Below are positions 34,601-46,600 of a stretch of DNA of 64,000 nt, one piece after another. Position 1 is the stretch's first letter. Every line of letters begins with the position of its first letter. The notes beneath the pieces were generated by a model. The model searched no databases, had not been told where the DNA came from, and was given only the letters and a program-made list of their open reading frames with translations. This DNA is from Agelas oroides (taxonomy: Eukaryota > Porifera > Demospongiae > Agelasida > Agelasidae): the NCBI GenBank assembly GCA_949130485.1, contig OX422183.1:26746316-26810315 (forward strand), given 5' to 3'. Both the position numbers and the translations under genes were made by a program.

Positions 34601-37600
34601 TACTAATTTTAGCAAATTTAACGATTACACTAAAAATTGCTAAATTAGTGTACAATAAGTACATTAGGAATGAAGGTAAGTCACGTCAACAACCTGTTAC
34701 TACTCCATGGAAAATAATATACGTACGTAGTTGGTGAACCTAGAGACTTCTCAGGGCAAATTGCTCTCCAAGGAATCCAGGCCACTGCTTCAAAGCAGCA
34801 ATTGCATATATATCATGAGGATTGTTTCTCTCATTTTTGCAGCTCTTTGTTCAGCTCTGGGCTCCTTATGCTGCAATACTCGCAGTATCGTCGTAGTCCA
34901 CACAAAAAGCTAAACCCTCAGACGGTCGAGCTACAGTACCAATCTGTCACAGAAACCTTACAATTATTGCTACATGTTTTGTTTTTTTACCACGGCCTAT
35001 AAGGTATGATTGAGTTCACCACCGAAGGGATATTAATTACTTTTCTGTTAAGAACACTAAACTTAGTACATGCAAAACTAGACTTATTCAAAATCACTAA
35101 ATTTAGTACACGCAATGTTTGCAGAACATGCAACGAAGGTGCAGCAAACATGCATCAACATCCAACTTCAATGTTCCAACTTGTTTCACTGAGCATAAGG
35201 TCAAGGTTAACTCTTTGCACGCAAAGTGCAGATTTATATGCATACGTGATTTATTCAGCCTACGCGAAGTGCGTATATATATGCACACGGGTCACAGTAG
35301 CAAAGCCTAACGAGACTTAGGGGTAAATCCCTACCTATTGAGTACTAATAAGTCTAGACCACACCTTTCCACTTACATTGTTATCAGCAAAGGGCAGGAA
35401 GGGGCGGTACTACTATACGTCCACCTCGCGTCCACTCACGTGATAAATGCTCCCAGGCCTTCCCCGTTTTTTGTCAAACCAAGCTGGTTTGAATGCTCTC
35501 TGTGCTACACTCCTTTTCCTAAAGGAGCATTTTGGGGACCTAAACGCCTTTCGTTAGTGGCCCTTCTCAGAAAAAGCCGATGTTGCTATTTGTGACAGTG
35601 TAATAAATGCTTTGAAGATGCTGTAGCACACTTGCAGCACGGTGGGACGAGAACACCTACAGGTACATGTACATGTACTACATAAAACAAAAAGTCATCA
35701 GCATTTTGAAAGCCAGCTATTTTATCAGTTCTAGTTCAAGTAGTCAAAAATTGTGTAATTATGGAAAACAGTCATGACGTTCTGGTCGTGCTAATTCCAT
35801 GTCATATTTAGTGCACTAATATACCTGTACCTTGAAGGAGGGGCATGGTGCTGCTAACCTGTTGGTGAGTGTGACTGGAAGTGATGTTGGAGTAAACATT
35901 AGAGGTGTAGCTACAAACAGTGTACGTATGTATATGTTCCGTGCAATCTGAGAATTTGCGCAATCTCGAGGTTGCGTTGCGCATTCTCAGAATCCCGAGA
36001 TTGTGCGCTATAGTAGCGCGATCTCGAGATTGAGCAATAGATTTGCGTGATCTCGAGATTGCGCAATACATTTGCGCAATCTCAAGATTGTGCAACTGTA
36101 GCGCGCAATCTTTTACCCCGACGTGCATGTACAGAAACCATCTCATGGTTCGAGATTGCGCACACGTGTTATGCAATCTGCAGATTGCGCACATGTGTTA
36201 CGCAATCTCCAGATTGCCTGCGCAATATCGGGATTCTGAGGATGCACAACGCAATCTCGAGATTGCATATATAAGAATGAATTAGTGACCCCACACTATT
36301 TTGCCCTATATTACTAGATAGAGAGCATTTAGGGTACCCCTGCACTATTTTGTCCCTACAGGAAGAATTTTAAAATAGTGTAGTTCTATATCCATACCCC
36401 TGTCACCACTGAAAGTACATATTGCTTTAATGCCTCTCAGCTTCAAGCGAAATAAACTATCACAAATTTAAACCAACTTCTCACAAGATCAACTCTTGCT
36501 TTAGGATTGGGCAAAGCACTATAGTCTTGTTCCAAAGCCATTTTGTTTTACATATGTAATGACCTGGAAATGAGGGCAATACAATGGGAAGCTGGACGGA
36601 AGCTTAATGTGTGCCTTCCTTTCCATTACAGGGGTCATTAATGGGTTTAAATTCTTGACTCTTTTTTTAGGTTTCTAAAGGAGTATCTGCAATGCATTTC
36701 TTAACCACTCTCTTTGATGGAGTCATTTTTTTTATTGTTAGTACATGTACTTATTTCTTTCCAGCAGCAACACTCAGGTGTTCATTTCAAACCTATTGGA
36801 ATTTTTTGGTGAACCCTCAGATGTTCATTCAGCTGTTTCTATGTTCCATAATTTGTTATTGTGCACTCCATTTCAATGAGCAGCTGCAAGAGTTAATCTC
36901 ATGGGAGTTAATTTCATGAGAGTTGATTTCCTGAGAGTTGATTTTGTGGGAGTTGATCTTGCGGCACCAAATCTACAGTGCATTAATTGAAGCTGAAGGT
37001 GCCAATATGCTTCAAGTGACCTATGGAGAATATTATTCAGCAGTTAAATACAGTTTCACACTATATGCAGAACAACAATATTTACTCTAGAATACATGTC
37101 TATGACAGACAGAATCTGATACTCCAAGGTACAATCGTCTGAGCTTTGTTTATACCACAGGTGCCATCAACAAATATGCCCTAATTATGTGTGCTCTTTT
37201 TCTTGCATCTTATGGGATCTAATTTCTTGATTGTTGTTTACAATTGTTATTGCACCTGCCAGCTGCTGTTTCTGTTTTATAGGAAGTCACACTCACCTGT
37301 ACGTCACCGATCTCCTGTGCACCAACACCATCATTCAAGTAGAAAAACTGATCCATCGCTTGGCAGCAAACAACATGGTCCCCCAGACTTTGAAGAGAAG
37401 CAGTCAGCAAAGGCTGAGGATAATGGTAGGTATCGTGTTATATGCGTGAATGTATGATACAGCATAGTCTATCAAGCCAGACCTTCTCTCACCCTCCAGA
37501 AAAGTGAGAGAGGGTCTAGCAGATGTTATTAGTATTCATAGTTCACAGCTTGTTTAATCTGCAGCCCTAAAACTGCACCAGTATTAGTCTTATGTACTGA

Positions 37601-40600
37601 AGCCCAGGTGTTACTACTGTCTCAAAATGGAACAGTAGGATCTGATTGGTCAGCATCTCATGCATACTAATAACATCTGCTAGACCCTCTCTCACTTTTC
37701 TGGAGGGTGAGAGATGGGCTGGCTTGATAGACTAGATACAGCAAGAAATAAAAACGTAATAAGATGTAGGGATGGCATGCCAAAAAGTATGCTAACAAGG
37801 TAGGGATGATATAAAAGTGAAGGTAAATATACAAGGCCCATCCCTGCATCTGTTTCACACTAGAGCACAACTGTAGGGTGAAGTGTAAACTAGATGGAGG
37901 AATGACGAAGTATAACCATAGAGAATGCATAGGAATTTTTTGTTCCTTGCATCAGGTTGAGAGGAGAGACCAGCCGGACTTAACCTAGCAGTATTTATAG
38001 CTGGCATTCCAACATATCATTACAAATTTGGCTGCAGAGTTTGAACTTCGATCTTGTTCACATTTGGTTTAATAGGAATCCTAAACACAAAGTCCAGCAT
38101 TGTCCAGTCACTGTCCTAGTGGTACATCCTACCATGGGCTTTCCAGCAACAACATTACAATGACAATCTACTTATGCTCCTCCATGCTGCAGTAGCAATC
38201 TCAATCTGTTTTAATCCTCAACTGCTGAAGGTTTGCCAGATGAAGAGAGAATTTGATCAGATATGAATACCGTAATGCTATAATGTTTTGCGTGAACTTT
38301 ACTTTTGCGAATTTTGCGAGTGCTGACGGCATCGCAAAGAAAAGATCACAATAATTACACTTGTAGGTGTGGTTAAGGACACGTTGAAGTCAAAACAATG
38401 AACGATAGCTGGCTGTTCCAGGAGAAGCAGCGGTAATGGATGTTTCCGGCCTTGTGTAGTATAACAACAGTGAAGGTGGCAGAATAAGTTCCATTGTTCT
38501 TCAGAAGCTGTTTTTTTACAAGATGAGTACCGGTATTTCAGTCCGACTACGCGATTTCCCAGCCACAAGGACACTGGGATCGGAGCGGTTGCAACTCGCG
38601 AAGCAAATGGAAGCGTGAAGCGTGTGTTTGATATTCATGACTATTATTGTTTACTACGCGCGTGCTTGTAAAAATTGAGGGAGGGGCTAAGATAGGTACT
38701 GCTCATTTGCAAAGATAAGATCACAAATTACTTAAAAATGGCAAAATCGCAAAGGTTTCTCACACACACAAAACATAATAGCATTACGGTAAGTACTTCT
38801 ATAACTGGTACCAAGAGCGTATAAGAACGGGCGGCTAGAGTAAGAGCGTGTAACTCTGTAAAATTTGAAACAGGTCGGAATTTATCTCCAGTACTAGAAA
38901 GAGTAGCACGTACTGCACATGCATGCTGCGTATGCATAGACATAAACCATTGTTACTAAGCACATGACCGGGTTTTCTATTTTTAGTACGGTTCAATCAT
39001 TTTGACCGTACTACAAGCTTCTATTGCAGTTACACGCTCTTACTCAAGCCACCCGTTCTTATGCGCTCTTGCTGGTAGATATTGATGTGAAAGAGAAAGT
39101 TGATAGAAGCAAGAGTGGATATATCACAGATTTGGGCAAGTAATGTATCAGCTATGTTGTAGTTTTGTGTTACCAACACCAGCAAAATTGAAAAGCAATT
39201 GTAAACAGTGGACCGCTTGACTTCAGAAATTGCCACTTTAATTTATTGCTCTTGTTTGTCAGTAAAGGAGAGTGATCTACGTATGTTTTGGCAATTGGGA
39301 AGCTATTAGTGTTTCACTATTACCACTAGGTTCCAAGAATGGGAAAGCACAAGTATCAGATGCTGCAATGCCGTCCAACAAGGAATCTAGTGCTGAGTTG
39401 TCTTCTAAATCAGCGGACAACAGTAAGCCAGTGCAATGTGAGCAAAATTAGGAAGCCAGATGCAGTACTCCCAGTCACTGAGCAGCCCAGAATGTATGCT
39501 ATAGATTGCGAATTTTTGAGATGTGTGGTTTAGGTAATGCACTTTCTGATTGTTTTTTTTTTTACTCACTAGTGATGTGTAATTTACAATGCACTGATGT
39601 TGTGTTGTTGTTGTTTAGGTACTCAGTTAACACTAGAACAACAAGTGGAACGTGCAATTGTTGCTGCTCAAGCTCTGGCTCCAAAGCTACCAAACTACAT
39701 GAATCCTGGGGCCATGAACCCACTGAAGTTTCAAAGCATTCAGGAGAAGAGGAAGCTATTGTGGGGTAGCAAGAAGAAGGTAGGGATGAACTGTTGGCAG
39801 CCTAATGCTTTTCCATACTCTAACCTCTCACCGATGTATGAATCAGGTTAGAAGTGTTAGGTGTCTCAAAACTGGGTAATTTCGACTACATTAAATGTAA
39901 AAGTGCATGATTTCTGGGTGACTTCCTACTGATTAATGGGAAAGGTTTGCAACTACAAAGACCTGTATATTTGATAGTGCACATTGCAAGGCTTGCAACA
40001 TGCATTGGTGTTGCGTGCTTGCTATGTAGATAGTGGTTGAACTGTGCGGGAAACACGGAATAACAGAACAGCAGAAAATGTAACACCAGAACAATTGAAC
40101 AAAATTCCAAGAATAGGCATGTGTACAGTACGCAAGCCATGCCCTTTTGCCGAGACCAGTCCTACATGCAGAGCTTAGACACTGTTGTAAGCTACGGATT
40201 CTTGTTGGTGATGATTAACTAGTGAACTAAGCTTCATCAAGGTAAGCTCTCAAGCTTTTAGGATAACAGTGTAACGCTGATTCATCAATGATGCATTTCT
40301 AGCTAGCTACATAACTGCCCAGCAAAGCCTACACTACTCGCCTGCACGCTAGTAGCGTTGTTCTATTAAGGTCCTCGACAATTATCGTGTAACAGAAGTG
40401 AACAAATCGGAGGTATCCTTTCCCACTACGTGATCCAATTTGCCAGCAAAAATCCGTAGCGTGGTAGCCCAACACAGCATTGGAATTGGATCTGTCAGGC
40501 TTTCAGAGCGGCATTAGACTTTAGTGTACTAGTTGGCATAAGTATAGCTCCTCTTTGTGAACCCTCCAAGGCAAACATATGTCATGTACATGCTACCAAC

Positions 40601-43600
40601 TGCCAACCGTAGACCAAAGTCGGTGGAGGGGCGTAGCTTGCTAGGCATGTGCAAGGTATACTCTGCATATGCACAGTCCAGTGTTTTATTCCATTGTTTT
40701 GAGCTTAACCGCACCCCAAGTGGAAAGAAAAGGATGACTGGGGTGCAGGCCATAACTGCATCCGAGGTGCAAAGTATCGGGTGTAGGTGGTAGGCCATTT
40801 CGTCTTGCGCATTACAGGAGATCCAATAGAGGCACACACTTCCAGGTGGTGAGCAAGCAGCAAGAGCACAAACTTGGACTATAAAAGAAAGGCCGGAGGA
40901 GTGTGGTAAGCAAGGGTGAAAGACAGAGGGTTAAATGAAGACATGGTCCTACTGACAACAAAGGCACTGAGGAACAGAAACTTGTGCCAGTCAGTGGTGG
41001 TAGAGATGATGGCCTCCTGAGTAGAGCTAAGTGGTCAAAAACCAAATTGAGAGTGAGATAGCAAAGAGTTTGAATGTAAGTGGGCAAACAGTTTAGTGTG
41101 AACAATGCGCTACAATAGCTTAGAAGGCAGAGATAGAAGGGAGATAAGACAATAGTTGTTGGCGAAACTGGGGTCACCGGCTTTGTAAACAGGGGGGTTG
41201 ACAGTTTCCAGGCAGTTGGAACTAAGCTAGTCGACGTCGACAGGGAACGGTTGAAAGAGCAGATAGATGAGGAGCGATGGTACCAGCGGAGATATTCAAC
41301 ATTTGGCTTGAGATCCCATCGGGACCAGCAGCTGTCTTAGATGGCAGCGAGGTGAGGAGTTCGTGGACATCCTCACTGGAGCATCTAATGGAATCAAGAC
41401 AGGGGACATGTTGTGTAGGGGTAGAGTTGGGGAACACAGGGGGGATAGGAGAAAAGGCTGAGATGAAAAAGGAGTTCAGCAAGTCGCACTTGTTCTGAGC
41501 TGATTCAGCAGTGACGGCGGTTAGGTTGAAGAGAGTTGTAGGCAGACCAGAATTGCCTAGGTGCAACAAACAAGGGAGGAGAGATTTCTTTGCTGTTCTC
41601 AAGGCGCTTACTGCTTTGTTTCGAACTTTGCGAAAAGAAAGCCAGAGCAGAATTAGGATTTGATGACTTGGCTTTGCGATATAGCTGGTCTCACTTCTGA
41701 CATAGAGATTTGAGAGTCCTTGGTAAACCATGGCAGGGTCTTCTTCACAATGGTTTGCTTGTGAGGGATGTGTTTGGACATAACAGAGAGAAAGTAAGCT
41801 CGCCAGAGAGACCAGAAGGAGTCAATGTTGTTTGAATTAAGGATGGAAGGGGGTAGCTACTCAAGATCTCTGCAGATTGCAGCATGGTCAGCTGCCGCAT
41901 ATCTCCAGAATGTGCGGCGGGTTTTCCTTACTGGGGGATGGGTCCAAACCAAGGACAGCAATAACGAGTTGTGATCTATTGAACCAAGAGGGGGGGAGGT
42001 ACAGCACGAACTGACCAGGGAGGGGTCTGATGAATACACATGTCAATTAGAGAGGAGCGGCCTCCAACAGATCATGTGGGTTCATTTACAAGTTGAGTGA
42101 GATTGTACTTAGAGGCAATCTCAAGTAGAGTTTGGGAGAGAGGACTGTTTTTGTTTGCAGGCTGGAGATTTACATTAAACTCTCCAAGCAATACTACTGG
42201 GCAGGTAGGGTGAAGGTCCTGTAGGGCTAGGTCAAGCAGGCGGAGAGAGTTGTTATCAGAAGGTGGCCGGTAGTAAAGGCAAAGAACCAGGGTCCCTTGC
42301 TTTAGTTGCAAGTTTACAAACAGAAGTTCCAGTGCGTGGTGAGGGGATGATGACAGGACGCGAATGTCATTCCTCACATAGTGGCAATGTCTATCTCTGC
42401 GGATACAGGAGTAACCGGGAATGGAAATTTCATAAGTAGATATTGATGAGTCTAGCCAGCTCTCGACCAAGGCAATGACGCTGGGATTAGATGAGATAGC
42501 CTGGACACGGAGGGAGTCAAGCTTAGAGTTTGGAGACAGCATGAGTAGTAAATGGAGCAGTGATGGTTATACTTGGAGGTGGCAACAGGCTGGGGGAGGT
42601 TGAAGAGGGGCAAGGGGGGCAAAACATGGTCGAGGTCAAGAGAAGAGTCAGAACAGTTGTGTAAAGGCAGGACCTCAGTTAAACAGGTAGAACAACACCA
42701 AGGTTCGTCTGAGTTCTGGAGAACTAAGTATTCAGAGTCTGACATACCAATACATCTCGTGTTGAGCCACCACCAACAGATCTCGCAAAGGATGCCTTTC
42801 TGATTGGAGCACACCGACTTAGAACAGACACCACATGGATGCCTCACCCCTCAGGAGCCAGGGTTTATCTCGACGTCACCGGCGAGTAACAACAGCCACA
42901 TTGACAGTAGCGGGTGGTGCGACACTCTCAAAGTGGATGACAGTCGGCAAAGGGAGCTCGGGTTCGAGGCAGCCACTACCTCGCAGCTGTGAACGGACAA
43001 GAGAACGGGATGGTATCTAGGGATTCTTCCGTGAAAGTAGAGCATTGTGGGTCGCCAATAGAAGTGGGAGTTACGTATTCGACAAATGGCAAACAACACC
43101 AGCACAGTGCAGAGCAAAAGGTTCCACCTCATCCTGATCACGTGGCTAGTTTTTCTAGCGACTTGATCTGCGAGCCCCTGATGATTCCCACCAGCTGAGT
43201 CCCCTACTATTTTTACAACCCATCTCCAAGTAGGTGGGCCAAATTTGTGTGTACTGTAATTTTTTTTAAGCCAGTTGTCCACGATTTCACGAAGGCACCG
43301 CTCTGGATCCCGAGCAAATCTTATCCAATTGTCTGACTTCCAACCTCATTGCTGTCCCAATTTGCCTCCACCTTCCGGCCACTAGATTGAGAGCTTTGAT
43401 TATATCATAATGGTCATCTTCACCCAATGCAGCGTTGTCTACATCTTCAAATTTCCAATGGTTCTCCATCTCCATCAACTCAGATTCTATCTGGGCTTCA
43501 CGGATCCTTCACTTACTGTTCCGTTATTCCCCTATTCCATTATTCTCTGTATCCTGAACTGCACCTAAAGCATGTGCATTATACCATCATTATGCTAATC

Positions 43601-46600
43601 CAGAGCTGCCGAAGTGTTCTGTACTGTTACAAATAGCTCCATACAGACTCTCCCATTAGTACCATCATTTTGCTTGCTGGGCGTGTACTGTCAGTACTCA
43701 TCAGTCAATAGCTAGCTGTCAATCATGTACATGTCGCATGTGCACTGCACTATCTTGGGATTGGGCAATAACCTTGAGTGCAATCCCAAGATTGTGCAAG
43801 GTTAATGTGCAATCCTGAGATTGTTTGCACAATATCATTATAAAGATTCCAAAAATGCACTGCACAAATCCAAAATTCCACAATTTTTTTTTTGGAGGAG
43901 CAAGTGCACACAAGCATCTAGTTGTTTACTTACTCGCATGTTGTCTAAACTTTCACTGACATATTGCTAGGAGTACTCCTATACCATACTAGTGTACAAC
44001 ACATCTGGCATGTCCACATGTCATTATGTTGCAAGCGGACCATAATCTCTCTGAAATAGCCCCCCTAAAGTCAAGTGTTTACTCTCTGTAATTAACAACA
44101 GTACTGGTAGATTTTTCTCCCTAAATTGAGCCAGCATGCAAGGTTGCAATCTTAGTCTGAGTGTTTACTTTTAAAGTGCCAGTTGTTTGTGTAATCCCTG
44201 TAGTCTCCAGAGGTTATCGTAAACATTTTGGGATGAGGCAGGACTTCCCTGCTCAAGAGCTGAGCGACACCTTCCACAGTCCTCAGTAGCTATGGTGCCA
44301 CTTCTTCTTTCACAAGTACCAAGGCAGTCCATGAGGTAGTTTCCTACTGCTTCATCATGCCTTTCAGTGGTTGGAGGCTGTATGTTGTCTAATACACCTT
44401 AATCAGCTTGTGATCCAATGAGGCCTTCTCTTAAACTGCCGCAATCATACTATGGAACATTAGTGAACTTTACAGTAATAACCCACTTCTTGGAAGCTGT
44501 GGTAGCCACACAGCTATTCTTGGCCCCTACTTTCTCAATCACTTTGGCACCTGATCAAGTATGCTAGAGTTTCATCCATGTTCCCAGTTGTATCTTTAGA
44601 TATACAATATTTTGTGGTTATAGTCTTGACACGACCGTATTCTGTCTGTTACTACTGTATATATGATGTGTGGACCGTTGGAAAAAATCAAGGCTTTTGA
44701 TTCCCTGGCTACAAACTTGAATACTAGGAAATGTAGAACATTGTGGGGGCGAGCCTGAGCAAGCACCAAACAGGTTTGGCATACGATTTGTCGTGAACAA
44801 GTAGATATCTTGATAATTAAAGTATGGATAAGTCTTCACCAGAGATAGCTAGGTATCACAAATGCCAACAGCCAGGACAGCTACTGTCAGTGTGGCTACA
44901 TATGCATGGACTAAGCTTGACACTAAAGTCATCAGCTGAATTGCATGGCCCTTACCTGGAACGACCTCAACCACCGTCGTGATCGAAATTTGGGCAGCCT
45001 GCCGTTAATGATCTGTAGCGGGAAGGAGTAAGTTGCCATGCTTGCTTCAACTTCAGTCGTCTCCGCTCCGGGTCACCGATGCTTCACTCTGCCAATAGCC
45101 CTTCACCTACCCGGCTACCGAGTGCATGCATGAGCTCGGTCTTCGTAGTTTTAAAATTTAACTGCGCTCATTTCAAATTTATGGTATATGGCCACAAGCA
45201 AGCAAGCAAGCAAGCAAGCAAACGTAGTTATTAAATTGCACAAGGTAATTGTAGTGAGTATCACTGTTCCTTGCTACATGTGTAGCAGAAGCCTAAAAGG
45301 GAAAACAACAGATACGTACTGATTTTCATTTAATGCTCACTGGTTGATAAGTGCATAGGTTGCTAGTGCTATCTGTTTAGCTTACCATTGTGGTTGTAGT
45401 TTGCCCATGACTTTGCGGAAATTCAGTCAGACTGGGATCATAGAAGCCTGGAAATGGCAAGGGGTAGTAGTAGCGCCATAAAAATCCTGCCAGATCTCCA
45501 GAGGGTGACCCAAACGACATCCCTCACATCCGTCGAACTTAAAATTCAACATACCGTAGTGAAATGAAGCTGCCGACAAATAGAACCTTAAATCTCTGAC
45601 ACAGCACTCTGTCAATTTACTAGCTACCACAGCGCAGGCTGTACCATGCTTGGTCGCTTGCACAAATAAAGCCAACTAATCCAATTAGGAGGCCATAGAA
45701 GGTTGCGGTTGCAGCGCTTAGCAGGCTAGCTTATGCAAAGGTAGTGAAATTGTTGTTGCAAAGCAGTATGGCATGGACATATTAAAGTGGAGATTAATTA
45801 AACAGAGCAAATAAGATGTGAATGCAATCTAGCCACTTTCCCAAGCATGTTGGTGACCATTAATTTATGAAGTAAGTAAAACATGGCAGTGAAAAATATG
45901 TGCTAAGACTGAAGTTTCGTTGCTTCTTCTGGCTGTGTATTGATTATTTCATTATGTCATCACTAAATATGTGTACTTAAATCATCTTGGTGTATAATTT
46001 TCAAACCATCCTTCATTATACCCCAAGTGGAAAGATATAGTAATGAATGAATGAAAAGCCATAAAATCAAAAATCAAAGTTATCATTGAAGTATCTACTG
46101 TGCAAGCACTAAGGTCAAGAGCTAACCCACAGCTATTGCACGGGGCCATACATTTGCCATCAATGAATTGGACCTACAGTGACACAGGATTTTATAGTGG
46201 CCAAACTAGCTATCTTAAATGAAGGTACACATACTTACATTTGCTAAAGATGAGAATATGCAATTTTTTAAGCCACTGCTAACCTGAGTTATGATCAAAA
46301 ATGTTGACGCTTCAGTGACCACACACACTTCATCCCAACTTGCAGATCTGCAGCCTTGTATAATAACTAAGGTAGGTAGGTACATTGCATTATTAACAAG
46401 CTAGATCTATCAGCTACAACTTTCTGGTAGCAGACTACCAATATACACTGTGGCACGGCCACACTGAGCTATAAGTCACTTTGACACTTCAACGAAATGG
46501 ATACGTAGCTACTGGCGTGCTGCAGTGCAGCGCATCTCGTGCGTTCACATTGCTTCTGATGGCAACAGTGTTTCTTTCGAGCCATCTCAACTACATCCAC

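Noticed and set aside
32482-36272. CRISPR-like array
   Set aside because: The short repeats are palindromes with irregular spacing inside transposon arms in an animal genome; there are no uniform spacers and no cas genes.
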